The notes beneath the pieces were generated by a model. The model did not search any database. It was not told the DNA's origin and saw nothing but the letters and a program-made list of their open reading frames with translations. Both the position numbers and the translations under genes were made by a program. From Trebonia sp. (GTDB taxonomy: Bacteria > Actinomycetota > Actinomycetes > Streptosporangiales > Streptosporangiaceae): a DNA stretch of 16,642 bases. The first letter of the stretch is position 1; the number at the start of each line of letters is the position of its first letter. The stretch covers positions 1-16,642 of the forward strand of contig JASHXJ010000180.1 of the NCBI GenBank assembly GCA_030043595.1, read 5' to 3'. Shown here in pieces: positions 1 to 6,618 of this stretch.

Positions 1-610
1 ACCGGTCCGCCGCCGCCTCGGCCAGGTGCTGGCGCCTGGCCACCTCGTCGGCCAGCGCGCGGAGCGCCGGCGGCCGCAGCGGCTCGGCTACCACGATCCA
101 CCCGAACGGCCCGGTCCAGCTCGCGAGCAGCCCCTCCTGCAGTGACGGCGCGGCGTACCTCGCGCCCCGCGGGCTGGACACGCCGGCCGGGGCGAGCAGG
201 CCGTCGCTGATGCCCGCGATCTCCCGCCAGCAGGCCATGCTGTCGAGCAGTTCGTCCAGCTGACCTGACCGCAGCACCGTCGCGCGCGCACCGCCGGGCA
301 GCGCGAGGAGCACACCGCCGTCTTCGCTGTCCGCGCCGCTGACGGGGCTTCCGGCGAGCGCGTCCCCCGCGGCGATGACGTGCACGGGCCCGCCCTGCGC
401 CGTCCTTACCCACCCGAACGCGACGGTGCCGCGGTCCTGCAGCCCGGCATGGTAGGCGGCCACCAGGGCCGCTACTCGCTGCGGCCTGCCCGGATCGGCC
501 TGGTCGTGACCGCCGGGTTCCGGCGCGGCCGCGTCCTGGCGGCGCGGGATCTCGGTGACGCGGAACGCGCGCAGGCCGTGCAGTCGCCCCCACAGCTCGC
601 TGACCGCCAT
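1..610 (-). CDS. Unassigned protein, N-terminal 203 residues (runs off the left edge)
   Basis: A minus-strand frame is open from an ATG at 610 to base 1, so the stop lies outside the window. An in-frame TGA sits seven codons upstream of the ATG with no other start between, which fixes the start; there is no clear Shine-Dalgarno. The visible part begins MAVSELWGRLHGLRAF, has a low-complexity linker at about residues 24-45, then what looks like a compact alpha/beta domain, ending near a WTGPFGWIVVAEPL segment and a helix rich in Ala, Arg and Glu at the edge. There is no signal peptide or membrane segment. I do not recognise a catalytic motif. The layout faintly recalls the N-terminal region of large actinobacterial ATP-binding (HerA/FtsK-like) proteins, but the ATPase part would lie off the window, so this is only a guess. 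It is divergent from the secreted propeller gene. Confidence 0.75.
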   Translation of the reverse strand, partial: MAVSELWGRLHGLRAFRVTEIPRRQDAAAPEPGGHDQADPGRPQRVAALVAAYHAGLQDRGTVAFGWVRTAQGGPVHVIAAGDALAGSPVSGADSEDGGVLLALPGGARATVLRSGQLDELLDSMACWREIAGISDGLLAPAGVSSPRGARYAAPSLQEGLLASWTGPFGWIVVAEPLRPPALRALADEVARRQHLAEAAADR

Positions 611-780
611 CCGCCACCGCCGCGCCGATCACTGTCCAGACAATCGTGAATACGTTGAGTAATACCGCCTGGTTCGGCGGCTGGGCCGCCGGGTACGGTA
701 TCCCGGCCCGAAACCAACGAGCGCGCTGGCGCGTCCAAGGTGCAGCACTCGTGAGATTCTCGTCATTCGCGGAGCTGCCG
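611..780. other. Divergent intergenic region
   Basis: 170 bp between two divergent genes, so it should hold both promoters. I see no convincing -35/-10 pair. A stem-loop GCCGGG/CCCGGC (688-693 with 702-707, 8-nt loop) precedes the plus-strand gene. The plus-strand reading frame is open back to a GTG at 646, but that extension has no signal-peptide character. Confidence 0.5.
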
Positions 781-1875
781 ATGCGTGCTGACCGCTACAT
801 CCGCCATGGATTCACGCTCGCCGCCATAGCGGCCCTGCTGGCCATGACCGCCTACGCGTCGGCCGCCGCGGCAGGGTCGGCCGGCCTCCAGCGGGCCAGC
901 CTGCAGGGGGCCAGCGGCCCTGCGGCGACGCCCGGCTGGCGCGTGGTCAAGACGTTCGGGCCGAGCGCGAGCAGCGTTTCCGGCCTGCTCACCGCGGCCT
1001 CGGCGAAGGACGCGTGGTCTGTCTGGACCGCGCCCGGACTGACGCTCGTGGAGCGCTGGACAGGCAGCGCCTGGCAGCCGGTCCCGCTTCCCGCGAAGCT
1101 GGACGGTTACGTCCACTCGGTGACCGTCATCAGCGCCAGCTCGGCGAGCAACGCCTGGCTGTTCAACGGCACCGCGAAGGCGCTGCGCTGGACAGGCGCG
1201 AGATGGCAGTCCCAGGCGCTCCCATCGTGGCTATCGCCCGCCGGCTCCGCCGCCTTCAGCCCGGATGACGTCTGGGTCTTCGGCAAGGGCGACTACGCGG
1301 CCCGGTACAACGGCCACTCGTGGGCGAAGATCAGGCTGCCTGAGGCGGCGGCCGGCGTGAGCGCCGTGGCGCCAGACGACATCTGGGCGCTCGGCTCAGC
1401 CGTCAGCTACGTCATGCGGTGGAACGGCACCGCGTGGACCAAGGTCGGGCTGCCCCTGCTGCCGCTCCCCGCGGGCGCCACCGTGTCGTATTCGAACATC
1501 ACAGGGGTCGGGCCGAAGGACGCGTGGCTGTTCCGCTCGATCTCGTACTCGTCCAGTGCCTTCCCGACCACGGCCATGATGCACTGGAACGGCAGAGCGT
1601 GGCTCACCGTCGCCAGCCCGGCCGACATAGTGGGCTCCCTGGCTCCCGACGGCAGCGGCGGGCTGTGGGCGGACGGCATCGACATCAACCCCGGCGGGTT
1701 CTGGCTCTTCTACCACCTGGTGGCAGGCCACTGGATCCAGGTCACGCCGCCTGGCGTGTTTACGCACGCACCGGAGGTCCTCACCTCGATCCCTGGCACG
1801 CGCTCGCTGTGGGCGACCGGATCAGCGATCAGCGCCAGCGGCAACTACGGCGTTCTGCTCAAGTACGGACCGTAA
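781..1875 (+). CDS. Secreted W-rich repeat protein, probable seven-bladed beta-propeller
   Basis: Predicted exported protein of 364 residues. The ATG at 781 has GGAG at 771-774 (6-nt spacing) and starts a classic signal peptide: MRADRYIRH, a hydrophobic core to about residue 22, then an Ala-rich AXA-type cleavage region near residues 25-31. The frame is open upstream to a GTG at 646, but that would bury the signal peptide. The mature part repeats a pattern of about 40-50 residues: a short strand, P-K/D-D-A/I/V-W, a variable loop, then R/H-W-N/T-G-x-x-W and a V-x-L/S-P end. Clear copies contain KDAWSVW...RWTGSAW, SNAWLF...RWTGARW, DDVWVFG...RYNGHSW, DDIWALG...RWNGTAW and KDAWLF...HWNGRAW; two weaker copies follow, and an N-terminal PGWRVV could close the ring. 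No catalytic residues are recognisable. A binding or adhesion role is inference. It ends 3 bp from the oxidase gene's stop. Confidence 0.8.
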   Translation: MRADRYIRHGFTLAAIAALLAMTAYASAAAAGSAGLQRASLQGASGPAATPGWRVVKTFGPSASSVSGLLTAASAKDAWSVWTAPGLTLVERWTGSAWQPVPLPAKLDGYVHSVTVISASSASNAWLFNGTAKALRWTGARWQSQALPSWLSPAGSAAFSPDDVWVFGKGDYAARYNGHSWAKIRLPEAAAGVSAVAPDDIWALGSAVSYVMRWNGTAWTKVGLPLLPLPAGATVSYSNITGVGPKDAWLFRSISYSSSAFPTTAMMHWNGRAWLTVASPADIVGSLAPDGSGGLWADGIDINPGGFWLFYHLVAGHWIQVTPPGVFTHAPEVLTSIPGTRSLWATGSAISASGNYGVLLKYGP

Positions 1876-1878
1876 CCG

Positions 1879-3279
1879 CTAGCGGCCGAAGACCTGTTCC
1901 AGGTAGGGGTTGGCGAACACCCGCTCCGGGTCCGTTTCGTCGCGTACCCGGAGGAAGTCGGCGAAGCGCGGATAGAGCAGGGCCAGGTGCTCGGCGTTCC
2001 GGGTGTGCATCTTGCCCCAGTGCGGGCGGCCCCCGACTGCTGCGGCGATCGACTCGAACAGCCGGAAGTACTCCTGGTAGGGCAGGCCGACATACTGGTG
2101 GATCGCGACGTATGCCGTGTCCCGGGCATAGGCCGTGGACAGCCAGATGTCGTCTGCGGCAGCGACCCGCACTTCGACGGGGAACATCACCGGGTCCGCC
2201 AGCCGCGGCACGGCGCCGCGCAGTTCGGCGAGGACGTCGAGCACGGACTCGCGGGGCACGGCGTACTCCGACTCCACGAACCGGACCCGGCGCGGCGTCA
2301 CGAACACCCGGTACGAGGGGGCGGAATACGCGCGCCTGGAGAGGGTAGCGGCGGCGAGCCGGTTCAGCGGCCTGATCGTCTTCGGCACCGCGCGCCCGGT
2401 ACGGCACAGCGCGCCGAACGCGGCGTTCTCCATCACCTCGTACTCCCAGAACCGGCGCCAGCGCGGCATGGGCGGCGGGTCCAGGGAGGTTATGGGGGGA
2501 CGGGCAGTCCCCCCATGCGGGGGGTCCAGGGGGGTTATGGGGGGACGGGCAGTCCCCCCATGCGGGGGGTCCCCGGGGGGTCGTCCCCCGGGGGAAACAG
2601 AGTTATTTCGCTTGACAAGTGCGTTGCGGCCGTAGGGGAACCAGTAGAACTCGAAGTGGTCGTTGTCCGCCGCGAACTCGCCGAACCGCGCGATCACCTC
2701 GTCAACCGGCATCGGGCGCTCGTCCGCGGCCAGCGTGAACGCCGGGACGCAGGCCAGCGTCACGGCCGAGATCACGCCGAGCGCACCCAGGCCGACCCGG
2801 GCGGCGGTGAACAGGTCCGGGCGCTCCCGCGCCGAGCAGGACACGGCCGAGCCGTCGGCGAGTACCAGGTCAAGCGCCGCGACCTGGGTCGCGATGCCGC
2901 CGAGCCGGGCCCCGGTGCCATGCGTCCCGGTCGAGATCGCTCCGGAGATGGTCTGGACGTCGATGTCACCCAGGTTCGCCATGGCCAGGCCGAGCATGTC
3001 CAGCGCCGCGTTGAGCTCGCGCAGCGTCGTGCCTGAGCGCACCGTGACTAGCCCGGAGCGCACGTCCGCGGTGACGAGGCCGGTCCATCCGGAAAGGTCG
3101 AGCGCGGCACCTGAGGTGGCCGCCGCCGGGGTGAAGGAGTGCCCGCTGCCAAGGGCCCGCACGGTCAGCCCGGCCGCTGCCGCCTCGCGCACGGCGGCGG
3201 CGATGGCGTCGGCGCTCCGCGGCCGGTACACCCGGGCCGGATCGGCCGACACCGTGCCCGCCCAGTTCTTCCAGATCAT
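1879..3279 (-). CDS. FAD-linked D-arabinono-1,4-lactone / L-gulonolactone oxidase-family protein
   Basis: Flavoprotein of the VAO family, oxidising an aldonolactone or polyol C-OH using covalently held FAD. Residues about 15-180 form the FAD-binding domain: RALGSGHSF holds the His (H47) that carries covalent FAD in relatives such as alditol oxidase, and ISTGTHGTG (112-120s) is the flavin loop. Residues about 185-466 are the ALO domain, with FPVEVR (E369, R371) and the family signature HWGK (H420-K423) matching substrate-site residues in relatives. The 466-residue length is about 30-40 more than expected because residues 228-270, after KRNN and before PRWRR, are a Pro/Gly-rich insertion encoded by palindromic repeats. 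The ATG at 3279 has a GGGA-like site just upstream. The exact substrate cannot be read; gulonolactone oxidase and alditol oxidase are alternatives. Divergent from the PLP-enzyme/MFS pair, which I recall as common neighbours in actinomycetes. Confidence 0.88.
   Translation of the reverse strand: MIWKNWAGTVSADPARVYRPRSADAIAAAVREAAAAGLTVRALGSGHSFTPAAATSGAALDLSGWTGLVTADVRSGLVTVRSGTTLRELNAALDMLGLAMANLGDIDVQTISGAISTGTHGTGARLGGIATQVAALDLVLADGSAVSCSARERPDLFTAARVGLGALGVISAVTLACVPAFTLAADERPMPVDEVIARFGEFAADNDHFEFYWFPYGRNALVKRNNSVSPGGRPPGDPPHGGTARPPITPLDPPHGGTARPPITSLDPPPMPRWRRFWEYEVMENAAFGALCRTGRAVPKTIRPLNRLAAATLSRRAYSAPSYRVFVTPRRVRFVESEYAVPRESVLDVLAELRGAVPRLADPVMFPVEVRVAAADDIWLSTAYARDTAYVAIHQYVGLPYQEYFRLFESIAAAVGGRPHWGKMHTRNAEHLALLYPRFADFLRVRDETDPERVFANPYLEQVFGR
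2480..2569. repeat. Two tandem 45-bp palindromic units inserted in the oxidase coding sequence
   Basis: Units 2480-2524 and 2525-2569 are identical except for one base (A at 2487, G at 2532). Each carries a perfect 8-bp inverted repeat GGGGGGAC / GTCCCCCC with a 5-nt loop (2494-2514 and 2539-2559) and a CCCCCC-ATGC-GGGGGG inverted repeat next to it. The unit is 15 codons, so the oxidase frame stays open and reads on the minus strand as a repeated 15-residue peptide, DPPHGGTARPPIT-P/S-L. The composition, runs of six G or C, is unlike the rest of the gene. It looks like a mobile or amplified palindromic element tolerated in a surface loop. Confidence 0.9.
2571..2594. repeat. G/C-run palindrome abutting the 45-bp repeats
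   Basis: CCCCGGGGG (2571-2579) and its exact complement CCCCCGGGG (2585-2593) are separated by 5 nt, directly after the second 45-bp unit. It is translated on the minus strand as SPGGRPPGD. It is probably the end of the same inserted element. The adjoining bases (2595-2622) are A/T-richer and use codons rare here (CTT, CGA, AAT, TCT, GTT). Confidence 0.8.
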
Positions 3280-3325
3280 CGCGTCCCGGTATTCCGGCAG
3301 GTGTCTGCTTGTCCCGCAGACCGGC

Positions 3326-3331
3326 TAATGT
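3326..3331 (+). promoter_or_regulatory. Putative -10 box (TAATGT) for a leaderless transcript
   Basis: TAATGT fits the actinobacterial TANNNT -10 pattern and ends 6 nt before the ATG at 3338, which would put the transcription start on or next to the start codon. The gene has no Shine-Dalgarno, which agrees. No good -35 is visible. Confidence 0.45.
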
Positions 3332-3337
3332 TTGCGC

Positions 3338-4555
3338 ATGTCGGGCACTCTGGCAAGACCGGACAGCGGTGACGATCTGTATGAGCGGGCGACCGCCCAC
3401 CTGGACCCGCCGTTCGCCGTGGTCGACCTGACGGCCTTCGACGCCAACGCCGCTGACCTGGTGCGCCGCGCCAGCGGCGTGCCCATCCGGGTAGCCAGCA
3501 AGTCGCTGCGCTGCAGGTACCTGATCGAGCGAGCGCTCGCCACGCCAGGATACCGGGGGGTGATGAGCTACTCGCTGGCCGAGGCGCTGTGGCTGCACGC
3601 GACCGGCGTCAGCGACGACCTGCTAGTCGCCTACCCGACCGCGGACCGCGCCGCACTGCGGGCGCTGGCCGCGGACGCGACCGCGCGGCCGCGGATCACG
3701 GTCACCATCGACTCCGCGGACCACCTCGACTTCATTGACGCCGTGCTTGGCGACGGCCACCCGCAGATCCGGGTCTGCCTGGAACTCGACGTGTCCTGGC
3801 TGCCGCTGGCACACGGGCCGCGAGTCGGGACGCTGCGGTCCCCGCTGCGCACCCCCGCGCAGGCGGCGCGGCTCGCCGCGACGATCCTCGCCCGTCCTGG
3901 GTTCGCGCTGGCCGGCGTCATGGGCTATGAGGGCCAGATCGCGGGCCTTGGCGACGCGCCGCCCGGCCAGCCCGTCCGGGCCGCGCTGCTGCGGCTGATC
4001 CAGGCGCGCTCGGCGGCAGAGCTGCGTGAGCGGCGCGCGGAGGCCGTCCGCCAGATCCGCGCCCTGACCCCGCTCGAATTCGTCAACGGCGGCGGCACGG
4101 GGTCGCTGGAGTCCACGTCGGGCGACACGTCGGTCACCGAGCTCGCCGCTGGATCGGGCCTGGTCGGACCCACGCTGTTCGACGCGTACAGCAAGTTGCG
4201 GCCCAGGCCCGCGCTGCTGTACGCGCTGCCCGTGGTACGGTGGCCAGAGCCCGCGGTCGCCACGCTGTTCAGCGGCGGCTACGTCGCGTCGGGGACAGCG
4301 ACCCCCGACCGGCTGCCCTCGCCATTTCGGCCCCCGGGCCTGCGGCTTACCCGGACCGAGGGTGCCGGAGAGGTGCAGACGCCGGTGCGGGGCGCCGCGG
4401 CTGACCGGCTGCGGGTTGGCGACCGGGTCTGGCTGCGGCACGCCAAGGGAGGCGAACTCGCCGAGCGCCTCACCGAATATCACCTGGTTGAGCCTGACCG
4501 GGTGGACACAGTCACCGTTCCCACGTACCGGGGTGAGGGACAGTGCTTCGGATAG
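3338..4555 (+). CDS. PLP-dependent amino acid deaminase/aldolase-type protein (alanine racemase-like N-terminal domain)
   Basis: Cytosolic 405-residue enzyme of PLP fold-type III. The N-terminal alanine racemase-like barrel (about residues 20-270) holds the likely Schiff-base lysine K55 in RVASKSLRC. It continues with MSYSLAEA, LELDVSWLP, VMGYEGQIAG and VNGGGTGSLE, the last typical of the phosphate-binding part. The C-terminal domain (about 280-405) is D-serine dehydratase/D-threonine aldolase-like and contains RHAKGGELAERL and EYHLV, with His residues that could bind metal as in that family. The substrate is unknown; dehydration, deamination or retro-aldol cleavage of a beta-hydroxy amino acid is family knowledge, not seen. 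The start is ATG 3338; a TTG two codons upstream is possible. No Shine-Dalgarno is present, and a TANNNT box suggests leaderless expression. An MFS gene follows after 15 bp, and a flavin oxidase is divergent 58 bp away. Confidence 0.82.
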   Translation: MSGTLARPDSGDDLYERATAHLDPPFAVVDLTAFDANAADLVRRASGVPIRVASKSLRCRYLIERALATPGYRGVMSYSLAEALWLHATGVSDDLLVAYPTADRAALRALAADATARPRITVTIDSADHLDFIDAVLGDGHPQIRVCLELDVSWLPLAHGPRVGTLRSPLRTPAQAARLAATILARPGFALAGVMGYEGQIAGLGDAPPGQPVRAALLRLIQARSAAELRERRAEAVRQIRALTPLEFVNGGGTGSLESTSGDTSVTELAAGSGLVGPTLFDAYSKLRPRPALLYALPVVRWPEPAVATLFSGGYVASGTATPDRLPSPFRPPGLRLTRTEGAGEVQTPVRGAAADRLRVGDRVWLRHAKGGELAERLTEYHLVEPDRVDTVTVPTYRGEGQCFG

Positions 4556-4570
4556 CAGACGGGAGCGGCC

Positions 4571-5869
4571 ATGGATGAGGCCATCGCGGCGGACACGCAG
4601 ACCACCCTGCCGAAAGCGCTCGCCGAGCCGGTAGAGCGGGTTGGCGCCAGCTGGATCACCCTGCTGTTCCTCGCCAACATCGGGCTGTGGCTGGGCATCT
4701 ACGCGCCCATCCAGGTGCTGCTGCCGGAGCAGGTCCAGTCGCTGCACGACCACGTGGTCATTAACGGCAGCGTGCCCAGCGGAACCGATGCGGTGCTTTT
4801 GTCCGTAGTGATGGGTGTGGGCGCGATTGCTTCGCTGCTGGCCAACCCTGTCGTTGGCGCGCTGTCAGACCGGACGACCTCGCCGCGCGGCCGCCGCCAT
4901 CCCTGGACGGTGGCGTGCGCCCTGACCGGTGCCTTCGGCATCGCCGTGGTCGCCGCGGCCCCGTCAGTGGCGGTGATGGCGATTGGCTGGTTCATCGCGG
5001 AGTTGGGGCTCGGCGGAATGCTCGCGACGCTCACGGCGGCATTGCCTGACCGGGTCCCGGCGACGCAGCGCGGCACGCTCGGCGGCCTGATCGGGATCAG
5101 CCAGATGCTCGGCACAGTGCTCGGCGCGCTGATCGTGACCGTGATCGTGACAAGGATGTCGGCGGGCTACGCGACGTGCGCGGTGATCGTCGTCGCCGGC
5201 GCGGTGCTGTTCGCGGTGCGTACCCCCGACGAGCAGCTGCCGGGGGAATTCAAGCCGCGAATACCGGTGCGTGCTGCGCTACGACGGCTGTGGGTGTCGC
5301 CGCGCCAGCACCCGGACTTCGGCTGGGCGTGGGGAACGCACTTCATGGTGAACCTGGGCAACGACCTCGGCACGCTGTACCTGCTGTACTTCCTTGGCGA
5401 CCGCGTGCACTACCACGACCCGCAGACCGGACTGCTCACCCTGATGGCGCTGTACGCGGTCGCCCTGCTGATCGCCGGCGCGGTCTTCGGCACGCTGTCG
5501 GACCGGTCGGGGCGCCGCAAGCCGTTCATCATCGCCTCCGCAGCGATCATGGGCACCGCCGCGGTGATACTGGCGGCATCACCCACGTGGGGCGTGGCCC
5601 TCGTGGCTGCGCCGCTGCTCGGCGCCGGGTTCGGCACCTACTGGGCCGCGGCGCCAGCCCTGCTGACCCAGGTGCTGCCCGCCGCGGCGGACCGCGCCAA
5701 GGACATGGGCTTGATCAACATCGCATATAGCCTGCCCCTGGTGGTGGCTCCGCTGCTCGCCGGGGTAGTACTCGGACTAATGAACAGCTACCCAGCCCTT
5801 TTCGCACTCGCCGGAGTGGTCACAGTCAGTGCTGCCTTGACAGTCACCCGTGTCCGTTCCGTGCCCTGA
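4571..5869 (+). CDS. MFS transporter, 12 membrane segments
   Basis: Inner-membrane secondary transporter of 432 residues. The ATG at 4571 has GGGAG at 4561-4565 with 5-nt spacing. The first hydrophobic segment (about 27-50) follows a soluble N-terminus. A textbook MFS motif A, GALSDRTTSPRGRRHPW, lies between TM2 and TM3 near residue 97, and the duplicated half repeats it as GTLSDRSGRRKP near residue 310. Hydrophobic stretches account for about 12 TM segments, with a cytoplasmic loop around 215-255. The SDRT..RGRRHPW form recalls sugar-cation (GPH/SLC45-like) symporters, but this is not enough to name a substrate. It follows the PLP enzyme by 15 bp, so it is probably cotranscribed and may move that enzyme's substrate or product. 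Confidence 0.85.
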   Translation: MDEAIAADTQTTLPKALAEPVERVGASWITLLFLANIGLWLGIYAPIQVLLPEQVQSLHDHVVINGSVPSGTDAVLLSVVMGVGAIASLLANPVVGALSDRTTSPRGRRHPWTVACALTGAFGIAVVAAAPSVAVMAIGWFIAELGLGGMLATLTAALPDRVPATQRGTLGGLIGISQMLGTVLGALIVTVIVTRMSAGYATCAVIVVAGAVLFAVRTPDEQLPGEFKPRIPVRAALRRLWVSPRQHPDFGWAWGTHFMVNLGNDLGTLYLLYFLGDRVHYHDPQTGLLTLMALYAVALLIAGAVFGTLSDRSGRRKPFIIASAAIMGTAAVILAASPTWGVALVAAPLLGAGFGTYWAAAPALLTQVLPAAADRAKDMGLINIAYSLPLVVAPLLAGVVLGLMNSYPALFALAGVVTVSAALTVTRVRSVP

Positions 5870-5937
5870 CCGCCTATACCAAATCGAGATGAAGCGGCAT
5901 ACTTGCTTGCAGACGACAAATCGTGGAGGTCTCCCCT

Positions 5938-6618
5938 TTGACGAACAAGGCCTTCCGCTCAGCAAGAGGCCTCGTCGGGGGGTTGACGCTCCTCGTCGTA
6001 GCCGTACTCAGCACGGTAGGACTGACGGGCTGCGCTGCTCCGCAGTACACCTACGTGGCTGACTCCGCGGCGGGGACGTACTACAAGGTGCCCTATAACT
6101 GGCACCAGATTTCGCAGAAGTCTCTGGACGCGGCCCTCGCGGCGGCCGGCGGCTCCGGAGCGGGCGTGTGGTCGACCGCCTTCGACGCCGGGAGCTCTCC
6201 GTCGGCTACCCACTTCCTCGCGGCGGACGTCTCGGAGCCCTTCGTGTTCTCCGAGGTCGGGCAGCTTTCCTCGACGGTGAGCAACGAATTGTCCTATAAC
6301 ATGCTGCGCGACTTCATGCTGCCTGTGACCTCGAGCACACGGCAGGAGGACGAGCAGGAAGGCTTCCCGCTGACCAACTTCAAGCAGCTGCGGGACGAGA
6401 CGATCACCGCCAGCCAAGGGGTGCATGGTGTCAGGGAGACGTTCCAGTACACGTTCCCCGGCGGGATCTCAGATACATTCGACGAAGACGTGCTGACCAA
6501 CGCCGATCAGACGATCGTTTACTTTCTCATGGTGCACTGCACCAACGCTTGTTACACACAGAACCAAAGCGACATAAACGCCATCATGTCGTCATTTACC
6601 GTCGGGAGCCCGACATGA
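5938..6618 (+). CDS. Lipoprotein, possibly PsbP/LpqN-like fold
   Basis: Predicted lipoprotein of 226 residues. The start is TTG 5938, because a perfect GGAGG sits at 5925-5929, 8 nt upstream; the in-frame GTG at 5923 overlaps that site and lacks one of its own. The N-terminus is a type II signal: TNKAFRSAR, a hydrophobic core, then the lipobox LTGC with Cys32 as the lipidated residue, so the protein sits on the outer face of the cell membrane. The mature part has YYKVPYNWHQIS, a middle NMLRDFMLPV region, and near the end TIVYFLMVHC...CYTQNQSDINAIMSSFTV. That pattern resembles the small PsbP/Mog1-like lipoproteins of actinobacteria (LpqN type); this is a tentative fold guess. Two late Cys could form a disulfide. 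The stop overlaps the start of the AAA+ protease gene (ATGA), so the two are translationally coupled and probably work together. Confidence 0.83.
   Translation: MTNKAFRSARGLVGGLTLLVVAVLSTVGLTGCAAPQYTYVADSAAGTYYKVPYNWHQISQKSLDAALAAAGGSGAGVWSTAFDAGSSPSATHFLAADVSEPFVFSEVGQLSSTVSNELSYNMLRDFMLPVTSSTRQEDEQEGFPLTNFKQLRDETITASQGVHGVRETFQYTFPGGISDTFDEDVLTNADQTIVYFLMVHCTNACYTQNQSDINAIMSSFTVGSPT

Noticed and set aside
646..780. N-terminal extension of the secreted propeller from the GTG at 646
   Set aside because: The extension has no ribosome site or homology-like pattern and would hide a strong signal peptide beginning at 781, which has GGAG at a good distance.
1876..1885. CCGCTAGCGG palindrome between two convergent genes as a bidirectional terminator
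   Set aside because: It is only a 10-bp palindrome with no loop and no T-run; too weak to call.
2480..2569. Tandem repeats as a CRISPR array
   Set aside because: There are only two contiguous 45-bp units with no spacers and no cas genes in the window; they are hairpin-type repeats within a coding frame.
5837..5842. TTGACA as a -35 for the lipoprotein operon
   Set aside because: It lies inside the MFS gene and no -10 sequence occurs at 16-18 bp; the TATACC at 5875 is 32 bp away.
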